Assembly: GCF_905147045.1 (NCBI RefSeq)
Contig: NC_065911.1
Span: 2,294,001-2,358,000 of the forward strand
DNA length: 64,000 nt
Reading direction: 5' to 3'
Source: Nymphalis io
Taxonomy: Eukaryota > Arthropoda > Insecta > Lepidoptera > Nymphalidae
In this document: positions 1-11,469 of the stretch, piece by piece
How positions within the stretch are numbered: position 1 is the stretch's first letter
How the letters are laid out: each line of letters begins with the position of its first letter
The notes under the pieces: generated by a model
Told to the model about the DNA's origin: nothing
The model's database searches: none
The model's input: the letters and a program-made list of their open reading frames with translations, nothing else
Program-made: the position numbers and the translations under genes

Positions 1-98
1 ACTTATAATCACAAATTAAGCACATGAAAATTCAGTGGTGCTTGCCCGGGTTTGAACCCTCATCGGTTAAGAGTCACGCGTTATTATCATCTCGGCTT
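1..98 (-). mobile_element. SINE-A head, truncated by window edge
   Basis: This is the tRNA-like head of SINE-A in reverse orientation. The box B-like motif reads GGGTTTGAACCC on the + strand at about 49-59, followed by the complement of the GAATCTTAACCGATGA segment and ending at CTCGGCT. The 3' body of the element would lie to the left of the window. Confidence 0.75.
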
Positions 99-279
99 AA
101 GACATAAGATTCTTAATTTGAAATTTTAGCCGTGTGCGTCTAGAGGCATTTAGCATTAATTAAACAATGAATCAGCTAAAATTTATTTTCTGACGTTTTC
201 ATTCTCTTTAATTTCTTTTTATATATAATACCACGTAATTTATTTAAAAAATGACGAACTTTTATTTAAACGCTCATCC

Positions 280-547
280 TATATATATAATAATAATATC
301 CTGGGACATTTTTCACACACGGCCATCTGATTCCAAATCAGGCTTGTACAGAGCTTGTACTATGAAAACCAGACAACTGATACACTACATATACTATTTT
401 ACTTTTGTAAATTCATACTTATATAGATAATTACACCCAGACTCAGGACAAACAGACATGTTCATGCACTGACCTGGGTGGGAATCGAAACCACAACCTT
501 CGGCGTGAAAGGCAAGCATCCACCAACCACGCCAACCGGCTCGTCAA
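280..547 (-). mobile_element. SINE-C, near full length
   Basis: Reading on the minus strand, the element starts GAGCCGGTTGGCGTGGTTGG, carries the anticodon-loop-like CTTTCAC and a slightly altered box B, and ends in TCCCAGGATATTATTATT. The terminal trinucleotide run is at its + strand left edge (280-299). The loop identity to tRNA-Glu(UUC) suggests a tRNA origin, which is inference. Confidence 0.8.
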
Positions 548-1188
548 AATATAAATATATAGAAACCTCTTAGGTGAAGTATTTTTTAAAAACACTGTAA
601 CAACTGTCTTTTACTCGAACCAAAAGCTTATACGTAGATTTCATATTTCCAAATTCAACTTCCGTAATGCCCATCAGGAAATTATTCCACAAATCCACCC
701 AATCCAATATTTTATAAAATTCTGACGTATATTGCACAGCTATGTACATTATGCATGAAACCAGTGGAAGTATGATAACTTATACGTAATCAGTCAGTTT
801 TAGGATTATACTAATCATAATTAAACATTTAAATTAAATGAAATTCATTATCTTAATAGGTGATCCAAATTTAATCATCATAAAAAACCTTATCAAAGCT
901 CTAAGAAAACTGAAATATTTGAAAGTCAAGATTTAAAAGCGTCTCTTTTTTATTACTCGTATTTCTAACTAGCAGGTTAATTAAAGTGATTGCTTTTTCA
1001 CCTCAACTGAATTTAAGGAGTGATTCAGTAACACGTATTGAATTGAAATTCTTTACGCTCATCTATATTCAACTCTACAATATACATTATTCAAATTGGC
1101 TTTTGTAAGCACTTTTGCCGTTGTACAAACCAATTTAAGTAAAGCTACCACTGTTTTATGCCTGCCTACCTGCTTGTTAATTATTAAC
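548..1188. other. AT-rich stretch, nothing recognised
   Basis: No coding exon, RNA gene or recognised repeat is visible here. The sequence is AT-rich with short homopolymer runs only. Confidence 0.5.
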
Positions 1189-1530
1189 TACCTCGTTGGT
1201 CTAGTGGCTAGACATAAGGCCGCAGATTCCGAGGCCCTAGGTTCATCCCAGGTCGGGTAACTAAAAAGTTCTTGAGATTTTTTTTCAAAGAATCTCAGCA
1301 ACAGCGCGGAGCCTGGATGTTGGAAATGTGTGTTACACTTCCTTGCCACAGAAAGTCGTAGTTCGTGTGCCTGAACTTTTACCGGTCGTGTGGATGAGCG
1401 TCCCATCGAATTATGAATGAGGTAACAGAGAGTGCATCTGTGTTGGCACACACACTTGTGCACTATAATATATTCTGCGCAGTTGTCTAATCTCTCTTAA
1501 AATTGACCGCCGTGGCCGAAATCGGTCAGG
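1189..1530 (+). mobile_element. SINE-D, near full length
   Basis: It begins CCTCGTTGGTCTAGTGGCTAG (box A-like), has a box B-like TAGGTTCATCCC, and proceeds through the conserved body (AGAATCTCAGCAACAGC, GCACACACTTGTGCACTATAATAT) to the end motif GGCCGAAATCGGTC. Comparison with the copies at 39.89 kb and 47.3 kb shows the same order of blocks, with an internal stretch shortened here. Confidence 0.85.
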
Positions 1531-2530
1531 ACTTCAAATCATTTATCCAATCCACTATCTTTTGTCCAAATGACTACATATGACTGTATGAATATGATAA
1601 TATGAATTAGAATTTGTTGATCTCATGCAGAATAAGTAATAATTCAATTGTATTTACTTACAAAAAAAGACTAACTACTGAATTTATTGCCGGCTCTTTT
1701 CAGTATCAACATTGCGAACCAGTAGGAAATTTAAATTAATCTTGTAAAATTACGAACCATAAATTCTTGAAAAGATATCAGTAAATTAGTATATTTCGAT
1801 ATTCTTTATATTCTTATCATCATTAGTGGCAGATTTTTATGACCTGCCTGAGCTGAACATATCTTTGATATGCTGATGTGTTGGTTCCCACTTTCTGTTG
1901 ATTAAGATACTTACGTAATTGATGATACTCATAAACATTAATTCCTTTAGCCTCTCCCAGTACCTACGGTTTGGAATCCTCTCTGCCAAAATCATACAGC
2001 ATGTGTGTGTACATATTTAAATTGATTTTATAAGTTCATCGTTTTTATAACAACTAGAAATATTTCCTACTAACGATGCTTAAGCACTTGCCTCAAATAT
2101 ATATTTTTTATAAAAAGTTAACACCGGCCAGCGATTAAAAAGTGATTATTGGAAAATAGGAAGTTGAACAAACACAAATGTCGTAACATAAAAAACACTC
2201 GTAGTGGTATTGGAAATGATTGCAATAGCTTGGAATGGAAACATTAGGGATAATAAACCTGCACATGACAATAAAGCTCCGAATCGATCTTGACCACATT
2301 TCTTTTAGAACTATTCAGGCTATATCGAACGTGAACAAGATACTATACCGATGGGATACGAATCCAACATTAATGGAGAGAGATCAAGTGTACGTACAAC
2401 ACTACGTACCTTCTAAAGCGCAAGATTATTACATCCTATCTCGATGTTGAGCTGCTTCTGAAAATATGCTGCCAGAACAACTAAAACTTTTTTTCTCGTA
2501 TTGAACAGTTACCGCAAAATCTACTTTTTT
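1531..2530. other. AT-rich stretch, nothing recognised
   Basis: About 1 kb with no recognised repeat. A 71-codon open frame at 2235-2450 (+) shows no recognisable domain and no splice or repeat support. It could be chance in DNA of this composition. Confidence 0.4.
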
Positions 2531-2532
2531 AT

Positions 2533-2702
2533 CATTTTTTTTAATATGCACTGGGAGGGCAAATGACTCTACTCCACCTGATGGTAAGTGGAAGAAGAGA
2601 CGAAACGCGACGACGGCCAGTACAGTCGGGAAGAATGTTCTGCACTAGCCGCCCCCACCTTGCCGGCCCGCAAAATTCATGCCTCGTTTGAAGGAACCTG
2701 AC
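2533..2702 (-). mobile_element. CR1-like LINE 3' tail fragment
   Basis: This matches the last part of the LINE at 17.86-21.02 kb in reverse. It has a T-run (poly(A) complement), then GGGCAAATGACTCTACTCCA, the CGACGACGGCCAGTACAG segment, and GCCTCGTTTGAAGGAACC. It is strongly 5'-truncated and slightly diverged, with an 8-base run missing between GCCCGCAA and GCCTCGTTTG compared with the other copies. Confidence 0.85.
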
Positions 2703-2849
2703 TAAAAAGATAGATAATAATTAAACAATTATTATTTAACGGATAATATATTTACAAATCTAAGCTTAATAATGACACGAGTAATTACGGCCGTACAAAT
2801 AAAATTCAAATCAATTTTAGAGCAACATATAATACATAATATAAACCCT

Positions 2850-2932
2850 CTAGAGCAGCGTTGAGTAAGCTCCAAACCTTCTCCTCAAAATGGAGAGGAG
2901 GCCCTAACCCAACTGTGGGATGTTTACAGGTT
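2850..2932 (+). mobile_element. SINE-A 3' tail fragment
   Basis: Only the 3' part of SINE-A remains: GAGCAGCGTTGAGTAAGCTCC, CCTTCTCCTCAAAATGGAG, then a diverged CCCAACTGTGGGATGTTTAC. No tRNA head is present. Confidence 0.75.
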
Positions 2933-3067
2933 TTTTTTTACATAATTTCAAAACACAAAACACAAACTCGACAAACACTTAACACAAACGCAAGACAGTA
3001 TAGGAAATCAGAAACCAAAATGGAAAAAAAAAACATTCCAAATTTTTTTTATGGTTTTCGGGCATCA

Positions 3068-3354
3068 TTTTTTTTTATGGAATAGGAAGGCGGACGAGCA
3101 TATGGGCCACCTGATGGTAAGTGGTCACCAAACGCCCTTAGACATTGGCATTGTAAGAAATGTTAACCATCGCTTACATCACCAATGCGCCACCAACCTT
3201 GGGAACTAAGATGTTATATCCCTTGTGCCTGTAATTACACTGGCTCAATCACCTTTCAAACCGGAACACAACAATATCAAGTACTGCTGTTTTGCAGTAG
3301 AATATCTGATGAGTGGATGGTACCTACCCAGACGAGCTTGCACAAAGCTCTACC
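3068..3354 (-). mobile_element. SINE-B, full length
   Basis: The + strand starts with the poly(T) complement of the A-tail, then ATGGAATAGGAAGGCGGACG and GGGCCACCTGATGGTAAGTG, and ends CACAAAGCTCTACC. All blocks seen in other full copies are present. Short open frames across it are translations of the repeat, not host genes. Confidence 0.88.
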
Positions 3355-4158
3355 AAAAAAAAACAAACAATAAAGTGATAGAAAGATACAACAAAGGCGG
3401 ATACACGTTTGTGTTAACAACAACACAACATATTTTAAAAAAAACAAGATTTTTTTTATAAAAATTTGAATCTAGTATTAACAATATAGTAACTAAAACG
3501 TATATACGTAAAATTTGACGCAAGTATTCACAGTTTAAAAAGAAAGGTGTCATAATAGTTTCGCAAAACTCAGATCATTTGAAATGAAGCTCTCAAACGA
3601 AGCTTTGTGTGCTCACTGGGTTTCATTCGGGCTTTGTTCAGGTTAACGTTAGAGCTCAGGTTTATGGTTTTATTTTGTGGATATCGGTAAGACTTAGAGG
3701 ATAAACATGTCTGTTATTTTTACTTGTGCAATGATTTTTGATATTACAATATCTGATCTAAGGTTGTTATATAATTTTATCATACTTGTTTATTTAATTA
3801 TTGTTTTTGCATATTTGTTTGTGATAAACACTACTGTTTTCGGTTTTAGAAAAGAGTATATATATTTTACTGTTAGCGTACATTGCCAGTTTATTTTTTT
3901 TAAAAGTCCCCCTAATCGTTAAAGTATTTTATGGGTTCTGATTAATGATACCAATTATCTTTCTAAGGATTCGCTCAAAAACAATAATTTTAGTATTAAA
4001 ATGTTATTAACAGATAACTATAGTCAATTAAAATAAGACTGAATGTGATAACAATTAATATTTATATAAAACATAAACCAAGTATTTTTTCCAGCTTATT
4101 CGTGTAGGTTTTTTTTTACTCCAAAACAGTAATATCGCAGCATTTTTTATTGTGTAAT
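3355..4158. other. AT-rich stretch, nothing recognised
   Basis: No recognised repeat. The 71-codon frame at 3707-3922 (+) is hydrophobic and AT-driven, and I do not support it as a gene. Confidence 0.4.
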
Positions 4159-4210
4159 GATGAGTGAGCCAATGTAATTACAGGCACAAGAGGCGTAATG
4201 TCTTAACCCT
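4159..4210 (+). mobile_element. SINE-B internal fragment
   Basis: About 50 bases match the SINE-B middle: TGAGTGAGCCAATGTAATTA, CAGGCACAAGAGGCGTAATG, then TCTTA. Both ends of the element are lost. Confidence 0.6.
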
Positions 4211-6148
4211 CATCTTGGCAGCAAATTGAAAGCGTTAGAAATGATTTTAATATCTTATAAGCCGGTCTGCTTTTCTACAATAAATTTAATAAAAAAACAT
4301 TTTTGTTCATAATTAAAGAAAAATATTACCATGAAGTATGAAGTGGCCTTTGTCGTTTTTATCTTACAACAATGTTCTTCTAATTGAAGTCAAGATTTAA
4401 CTAATTGTTGTAAAAAATAAGGAATTGGAACAAGGTTAATTTTCTAAAGATTTATCTTGTAACTATAAAGAACAGACGAATTATTTAATTAAAGAGAAAT
4501 ATAATTTTCTTGTTTATTATTTTAAATATATAAATTATATTTATTAAATAGTTTTTTTACAGTCCTTTTTAGTCTCGTGATAAATTAATACGATTTATTT
4601 TGTAAACTTTGACCTTTATCAATTATGCGGGAAAAGGAAACAATATACAAAAACCAATTTTGAAACATTAAAACAAAAGGACGTAACATCCATGGTATTG
4701 TTTCTCGCAACCCTTATTAAGTCTCCTAAACGTGGTGACGATGATATTGAATATTGTCAAACCGTCTAAAAACGAATTATCTTATATAAGCAAATTTAAT
4801 AAAGAAATATCACTCGTAACTAATTTCAAATACTTTTAACGCGAACCATTTAGAAAAAAGTATGTCTAATTTTAAGAAAGTAAAAGAAAGAAAGAAGGAT
4901 GTAGAAAGTAGTGAATTTAAATATTATAAAAAAAAAATACTATATATAAACCAAATTTATTAGTATTTTCCTCTTTTAGTCAATAATCCATACTAATATA
5001 ACAAAACGAAAGAGATTGTTTGTTATTTTGCTTTAACGCTAATCTCTGGAAGTCGTATTTGAAAATTATTTTGTGCATTTTTAGCCCAATGTTTGAAGTA
5101 AGTTTAAATAAAGGATTCAACATCACATTACGACCTACGGGGTTGAAACAGGAACATTTAAAACGAGTGTAACTGCAGCAGCTAGAAACTTTATATAAAT
5201 ATTTAAGTTGACATAGTTTTCGTATTTCTAACAATTTATTCATTCAATGCATTATCATGTTTGTGCAGAGCTGAATGTGGGGTGATGATACGAGGCGGTC
5301 CAGTTATATGAAAGAGTTATAATAATGGAATAACAATAGGTCTTAACTCATTGTTTTCACATGAATTTCCCTTCAAATGAATAGAAATTGGACGCGGATT
5401 TATGTTTATTTTACATTGTTTTACTTGTAAAATGCAGGCGTTAGAATTGATTCAATGAAACATGAAACATTAAATGAAGTAATGCTTTTGAAGTTACCGT
5501 TTATCTACATTTAACGTATATATTCGTAGTATATTATATACTACCGTCATAACTTCGTACGGATGAAATGAAGGAAAAATTATTTTGAATAGGATTTGCG
5601 TGAAATTCTTGGTGAGCGCCTATGAGGTGAAAAAAGTAAATATGCTTAATTTCAAATCATTCCGACATATAGTTTTGGAGATCTCGTTATGAGTCAGTCA
5701 GTCAGTATTTCGCTTTACACTTACAATATACATACAAATCATTTACAAATAAACTTTAAATCTATTCAATGAAAAGTGTACACAGCACTTATTCCAGATT
5801 CAAATAAATTAAAATTAAACTATAATTAAAATAATAAAAGATATATGTATATATATAGATAAGAAGCAATATTTCGTTGCGTCGTTTCGTTTACGAAGTG
5901 GGTAAAAAGCCTTGATCTTAATCTTAATCTGCGCTAATTACTTTTAAAATCGATATATGTGAAGAAGCTTGAAATTCGTTTTAATATTAAGTACAATTAT
6001 CATTTCCAATTTAAGATATAAATTAAGCATGACAATTAACGATTAACTTCATAACTTTCATAATTATTATTATGTATAATAAAAGTAGCTTATATTAGTA
6101 TGATTTTTTATTTAATACAATGTATTTTATAAATTGGCAGGCGTCAAT
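4211..6148. other. AT-rich stretch with a faint transposon remnant
   Basis: About 1.9 kb of AT-rich DNA without recognised genes. At 5689-5735 there is a (GTCA)n-containing motif, GAGTCAGTCAGTCAGT followed by ATTTCGC. A similar (GTCA)n motif recurs at about 25.26 kb and probably marks an old DNA-transposon or Helitron remnant. Confidence 0.4.
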
Positions 6149-6575
6149 TTTTGTTTATAATTCATCTCGTGTTTGACGGTGAAGACAAACATCGTGAAAT
6201 TCTGCCACATGTGTATTCCACCAACCCGCATTGTAACAGCGTGGTGGAATAATAATAATAATGAGACATTATTCACACACGGCCATCTGATCCCAAACTA
6301 AGCAGAACTTGTACTATGGAAACCAGACAACTGATATGCTACATATACTACTTTTCTTTTATAAATACATACTTATATAGATAATTACACCCAGACTCAG
6401 GACAAACAGACATGTTCATGCACAAAATGTCTGTCCTAGGTGGGAATCGAACCCACCTTCGGCGTAAAAGGCAAGTCTACCAACAACGCCAACCGGCCCG
6501 TCAAAACCCAAGCTCCAAAACCTTTATAAAAAAAGTAAAGGAGAGCCTTAGACCAGCAGTGAGATATTTACTGTT
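6149..6575 (+). mobile_element. SINE-A (5'-truncated), split by a SINE-C
   Basis: The body starts at TTTATAATTCATCTCGTG, runs to GCGTGGTGGAATA near 6251, and resumes at AGCTCCAAAACC at about 6510, ending in GACCAGCAGTGAGATATTTAC. The gap is exactly filled by a reverse SINE-C. The join point falls inside the conserved GTGGAATAAGCTCC motif, so the SINE-C is the younger insertion. Confidence 0.8.
6250..6508 (-). mobile_element. SINE-C inserted in SINE-A
   Basis: A near full-length reverse copy with the (ATA)n edge at 6249-6260, ACACACGGCCATCTGATCCC, box B complement GGGAATCGAACCC at about 6441, and the head complement CAACCGGCCCGTC. A short target duplication is not obvious because the target itself is A-rich. 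Confidence 0.82.
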
Positions 6576-6929
6576 AATGATATAAATTGGCAAGCAAATG
6601 TAAAATAAGAGACTCTAATTGGCAAATTTTAGTGCTAGTTCTAACTGAAGCCAAACTTCAAAGAATAACAGGCAACCTAGCCTAAATAATTAACTTAATC
6701 GATCGCTGCCCGAATAACGTGGGTTGCGCTAAAACTGCTAATTTCGTACTTTATATGGCTTCATTGTCTAGAACGTTATCTAAATCCTAATTCTAGGCTT
6801 ATAATGTTGTTTTATATTTCGCCTACTTATACTAACATTGACCTGAATAATTAAATGTAATCTTGTGATATTTGCGAATATAATAGCCCAATAAAGGGCA
6901 ATTGAAATTCAAGGCAAAGAACAAATTCG
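6576..6929. other. AT-rich stretch, nothing recognised
   Basis: No coding or repeat signal seen. Confidence 0.4.
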
Positions 6930-7012
6930 AAATTCACCACAGAAAACGGTCGTGAAATATCAGAAAGTGATGTATCACCATAAGTCGGTTGTCAACATTT
7001 CACGGGTGAGTA
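6930..7012. repeat. Dispersed repeat related to 33.07-33.18 kb
   Basis: The sequence TTCACCACAGAAAACGGTCG, then TCAGAAAGTGATG and ATCACCATAAGTCGGTT, matches 33069-33180 but lacks about 45 internal bases. The same TCGGTT-side sequence, in inverse, is the edge of the 147-bp repeat unit at 32.2-32.75 kb. It is a remnant of the same mobile family. Confidence 0.65.
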
Positions 7013-7057
7013 ATGAAGTGAATTCTTAAAGAATCGCCCTACTATTGTCATCTTCAA

Positions 7058-7250
7058 GTTTAAAGGACGAGTGACCCAGTATAGTACAGGCACAAAGGAC
7101 GGTTAATATTTCTTCAGGCGGCAATGTCTATGAGCGTTGGTGAACACTTACCATCAGGTGGCCCATATGCTCGTCCGCCTTCCTATGTCTACGGGCGGTG
7201 GCAGTGGGCCATTTGCCAGTCTGCCTACATAATTTATAAAAAATAAACCA
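7058..7250 (+). mobile_element. SINE-B 3' half with doubled 3' end
   Basis: It starts at a degenerate GAGTGACCCAGT, then CAGGCACAAAGGACG, and reaches the usual end CGTCCGCCTTCCTATG at about 7190. A second 3'-end-like segment then follows directly (GGGCGGTGGCAGTGGGCCA, TGCCAGTCTGCCTAC, then A-rich). This looks like two truncated relatives joined end to end, or a subfamily variant. Confidence 0.7.
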
Positions 7251-7860
7251 CGTTATTTACCATCTTTTTAATATGAATTAAAATACTATAACTTCTATAT
7301 AATGCTCAAGTATAAAATTAAACTTTAATATATTACTCGACGAAATTCGAAAGTGCTTCGTGATTTAATTTTCTTTATGGCGTATGAAAACCCTATATTT
7401 AATATTTATATCAAGCATCAAAAATTCAATGACAGCAGGAAATATCTTCATAGCCGGCTTGTCCTTTGAAACTTCGCTTTTGTGAGCCCATGGGCGTACA
7501 ATAGCTTGGAGCGATCCATAACTCTCGACATAGAATGAGAGAATAGGATATATAATATAACCTATGTATCTGTGATGGATCGTGAAGAAAGAGGCAAAAA
7601 AAATATTTATTCACATAGATATAAGGCTAAGGATACATATGTTGTTCAATACATTTTAAAATTTAAAATAGAAAAGGTTTTAAATGATCTCAACCAGACA
7701 TCATAGACTGCTTAATTCAATCTCTTGCTCTAATCCCTCTTAATTGGTATTTATAAATTATAATTTACTTTATATACAGCTTAAAATAAGAAATATTATA
7801 TGCCTTAAATTAATTTGAGGAACACTTTATTATTATTATTAATTCCTTATACCTTCAATG
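7251..7860. other. AT-rich stretch, nothing recognised
   Basis: No gene or repeat recognised. The 62-codon minus-strand frame at 7426-7614 has no domain or context support. Confidence 0.4.
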
Positions 7861-7965
7861 GCACGGAACTGAGATAGTATGCCCGTTATACTGGCTCACT
7901 CACAATTCAGCGATAGAATATATGATGAGTGGATTGTACCCATCAAGAGCACAAAGCCTAGTACG
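7861..7965 (-). mobile_element. Degenerate SINE-B fragment
   Basis: Matches SINE-B blocks in order: GGAACTGAGATAGTATGCCC, ACTGGCTCACTCAC, AGAATATATGATGAGTGG, AGCACAAAGCC. It is clearly older than the full copies, with small deletions. Confidence 0.65.
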
Positions 7966-9010
7966 GGAAATTGTTCAATTTCCATTAGTCCATGTTTAAT
8001 TTTCATGAAGGTGATTGCACGTTTCAAATATGGCCGTCCGTGATCTCGTACGCAATTATCACACGAATATTCAAATGAAATAATTGTTTTTTTTTTGTAC
8101 GACGAATATTTAATTTATATTTTAGATTTTATTTTTAATAAGAATGTCATTGTTGTATAAACTTAAACTGAATTGGGAAATCCTTTTATTTTACTATATA
8201 TGGCTTTATTTTTTTCGCTTTTTATTACATAGAAATTGTTTCGATTTTTTATTTAATTTGCGTTTCTGTAAGGTAAATAAGAATTAATTGCGTGACATGC
8301 AACTAGACAGCTCTGTTTTAGATTCAATGAGCAATATAATATTATATACGCTAGTATACAGATATTTCATACTCAAACAGGTCTCACCTTAATTCGGTTC
8401 ATTTTATACATGAAAAGCAAGCCGCCACGCTGTGATTGGTCGGTGGTATTATTGCGACGTATTTCAGCTCTCCCATTGGTTCAGGGCAACGACCTGTACC
8501 TTGAACCCTGTTTGCATAGCCTTGGGAAAGCACGGCGTAAAACCATGAAAGGCCTTTATCATATTTCCTTTTGATAAATTTAATTTACTAGAAATAAATT
8601 GCCTCATTTAACGACGTGAAGTCTCCGGGATGGATGGATGTTCTAATGAACTTTAACCGCGATATCACTCGCACGGGCTTTTAATATTAAATTCTACTTG
8701 TATGACTATCCCGGGAAAAAGCTTTTATTTCTCAGAACAAAAAAAAACTAAATAGTGACGTCATACTTTTTTTAACCGCAAATGTTTGCTCCCTGTTGCA
8801 ACTTTAGTACGCATAACCTTTTTAATAAAATACTATTAATATACATTTATTTAAAATTAAATGATTCAACTTATTGCATCCATCCCATGGGATTATTGGT
8901 TTATTACTTATTTTAATTTAATTACATCTATTTCCTATATACATATTTAACATATATATATTATATGTGATTAACAATATATATAACTATGTACAGGAAG
9001 TGTTATTTAA
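7966..9010. other. AT-rich stretch with two ATTGG motifs
   Basis: No gene seen. A moderately GC-richer patch at about 8395-8560 contains two inverse CCAAT motifs (GTGATTGGTC near 8434 and CCCATTGGTT near 8472). They could be regulatory, but there is no adjacent transcript model. Confidence 0.3.
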
Positions 9011-9237
9011 CTGGCTCACTGGTCTAGTGGTTATCTTATAAAGCCACAGATTTTGACGTCCTGAGTTCACATCCAGGGTCGGGCTAGCAAAAAAGTACAT
9101 GGTTTTTCCATGAATCTATGTCGAAAAGGACTGAATGCCGTTGATCTTGCTAAACTCTTAGCAGTCGTGCTGGAATTGTCGTCTCATCGGATTATGAGAA
9201 CGAGTGTTAATCACTTGTGCTTTATAATATATCCTAC
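9011..9237 (+). mobile_element. SINE-D, degenerate
   Basis: The head CTGGCTCACTGGTCTAGTGG, a diverged box B (GAGTTCACATCC) and GGGTCGGGC are followed by diverged body blocks (GTCTCATCGGATTATGAGAA, CACTTGTGCTTTATAATAT). The 3'-terminal GGCCGAAATCGG block is missing. Confidence 0.75.
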
Positions 9238-9441
9238 GACTAGTACTTGAAAATTTGTACTTGAAGATTAGTATTTTTTTAAAGCAATTTTTACTTGCAT
9301 AGGTATGAAGTTGATAGGATTACGCAAAATTGAAATAGAATAAAGATTAGAGCAAGAAATACACATGTTCGATCTTGACAGTTGAGCTGTGGTTGTCCTC
9401 CCTATTAACATAAGCTTATTGTAGAGGTACAGTAATATTAG

Positions 9442-9729
9442 TTTTTTTTTATAGAATAGGAAGGTGGACGAGCATATGGGCCACCTGTTGGTAAGTGGTC
9501 ACAAACGCCCTTAAACATTGGCATTGTAAAAAATGCCATCGCTTACATCACCAATGCGCCACAAACCTTGGGAACTAAGATTTTATGTCCCTTGTGTCTG
9601 TTATTACACTGGCTCACTCACCCTTCAAACCGGAACACAACAATATCAAGTACTGCTGTTTTGCAGTAGAATATCTGATGAGTGGGTGGTACTTACCCAG
9701 ACGAGCTTGCACAAAGCCCTACCACCAGT
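9442..9729 (-). mobile_element. SINE-B, full length
   Basis: Poly(T) at 9442-9450, ATAGAATAGGAAGGTGGACG, all internal blocks, and the end CACAAAGCCCTACCACCAG. It is close in sequence to the 3.07, 22.08 and 52.33 kb copies. Confidence 0.88.
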
Positions 9730-9798
9730 AGATTAGTAATTACTTTTAAAAAAAATGTGATATTTGACAAAAATCTCATATTACTATTATTATTGAAA

Positions 9799-10069
9799 TT
9801 TGAGCCGGTTGTCGTGGTTGGTAGAACACTTGCCTTTCACGCCGAAGGTTGTGGGTTCGATTCCCACCCAGGACAGACATTTGTGTGCATGAACATGTCT
9901 GTTTGTCCTGAGTCTGGGTGTAATTATCTATATAAGTATGTATTTACAAAAAAAAAAGTAGTATATGTAGTATATCAGTTGTCTGGTTTCCATAGCACAA
10001 GCTTTGTACAAGCTTAATTTGGTATCAGATGGCCTTGTGTGAAAAATGTCCCAGGATATTATTATTACT
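9799..10069 (+). mobile_element. SINE-C, full length
   Basis: The head TTGAGCCGGTTGTCGTGGTT, loop CTTTCAC, box B GGGTTCGATTCCCACC (about 9854) and body are intact through GTCCCAGGATATTATTATTA. A TTATTATT run also precedes the head at 9787, so the element may have inserted into, or duplicated, a TTA-rich site. Confidence 0.85.
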
Positions 10070-10330
10070 ATGCTTATAATTTACCTGTATAAGTAAAATA
10101 TTATATTTTATATTCAGTTGCTAACTACATATAACTTTCAACGATATTCATATAAGCTGCACGTTTAACAATTGACGACTGATAATAATATGTAAATGGA
10201 TCGACGAAAACAGTCACTACCGAATTTTCGAACTGGCAGCTTTTAATTTTTATTGAAACTTGTAAAATGTGCTCGAATAAATTATATTTTAATTTTTACA
10301 TCACTTGCATAATGTTATGCTTATTTGCTT

Positions 10331-10598
10331 ACAGTAACAGCCTGTGAATGTTCCTAATAATCCTTTTGAGGAAAAGGTTTGAAGCTCATTCCACCACGCT
10401 GCCCAATGCGGGTTGGTAGAATACACATGTGGCATCATTTCAATGTAATTAGACACATGCATTCCTCACGATGTTTTCCTTCACCGTAAAGCACCATTTC
10501 GTGCTTCTAGCATGAAATGAATTATAAACACAAATTAAGCACATGAAAATTCAGTGGTGCTTGCCCGGGTTTGAACCCACGATCATCGGTTAAGATTA
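10331..10598 (-). mobile_element. SINE-A, lacking box A region
   Basis: Complete 3' body (CAGTAACAGCCTGTGAATG, CCACCACGCTGCCCAATGCG) and box B complement GGGTTTGAACCC, ending at ATCATCGGTTAAGATT. The box A end is missing. About 13 extra bases lie around the GCACCATTTCGTGCTT stretch relative to other copies. Confidence 0.8.
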
Positions 10599-10992
10599 GT
10601 TATGATTCATTCATCCATATGATAAATATTATGAGAGGAGCTTTTGGACAGCATTTCATAAAATTTAATATATGTGCACGAAAATTAAATAGTAAATTAT
10701 ATTCAGTTTAATTAACATAATTATATACCTATGTAAATTTGCGGAAAGATTACATACCCAGACAGCAGTAACTTTAAATACTAACTAATATTATAAATGT
10801 GAATGTGAGTTTGTTTTATACATTTTCATGTCTTAACTACCAAGCATCATGACATTTTACCTACACGTTGTAGAAGAAGTTACGAACTAGTGTTACGAAC
10901 ACGTTGTTGGAGAAAAGAACATAGTGTACCTAACCCGCTTCCCTGTTAAACCTAGTTAAATGTTATCCTACTTGGATAACATTTATTTATTA
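10599..10992. other. AT-rich stretch with a Repeat-E trace
   Basis: Mostly unrecognised. ATATTATAAATGTGAATGTG at about 10789 matches the start of Repeat-E but loses similarity within about 70 bases. Confidence 0.35.
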
Positions 10993-11292
10993 TAGTAACA
11001 GCCTGTAAATGTCCCACTGCTGGGCTAAGGCCTCCTCTCCCTATTTGAGGAGAAGGTTTGGAGCTTATTCCACCACGCTGCTCCAATGCGGGTTGGTGGA
11101 ATACACATGTGGCAGAATTTCGATGAAATTAGACACATGCAGGTTTCCTCACGATGTTTTCCTTCACCGAAAAGCACGAGATGAATTATAAACAGAAATT
11201 AAGCACATGAAAATTCAGAGGTGCTTGCCCGGGTTTGAACCCACGTTCATCGGTTAAGATTCACGCGTTCTTACCACTGGGCCATCTCGACT
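10993..11292 (-). mobile_element. SINE-A, full length
   Basis: An intact copy running from AGTAACAGCCTGTAAATGTC to box B complement GGGTTTGAACCC (11231-11242), box A complement ACCACTGGGCCA (11273-11284) and CTCGACT. Promoter spacing of about 30 bases between the boxes is right for an internal RNA polymerase III promoter. The ATATATCTCGACTTATTATT repeat just beyond may be a small flank duplication. Confidence 0.87.
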
Positions 11293-11469
11293 TATTATTA
11301 TATATATCTCGACTTATTATTTATTATATTTAAGTATATTCATTTCGATATCACATTAAAAATATTGTATGTTATAAATATTACTGCCAGTTATTACTGC
11401 CATTTTGCATTTGAATAAAGTTAAAATCAAAAGAGAATTATTGTCATGACAACATACTTAACGTACGTA

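Noticed and set aside
4980..5243. 87-codon minus-strand frame as a gene
   Set aside because: Composition matches surrounding noncoding DNA and there is no domain, repeat or splice evidence.
8395..8560. Promoter with paired CCAAT boxes
   Set aside because: Two ATTGG words alone are expected by chance and no exon or transcript start lies nearby.
9830..9870. tRNA gene at SINE-C or SINE-D heads
   Set aside because: Box A and box B are present, but acceptor and anticodon stems do not pair and each is followed by a SINE body. They are retroposed heads.
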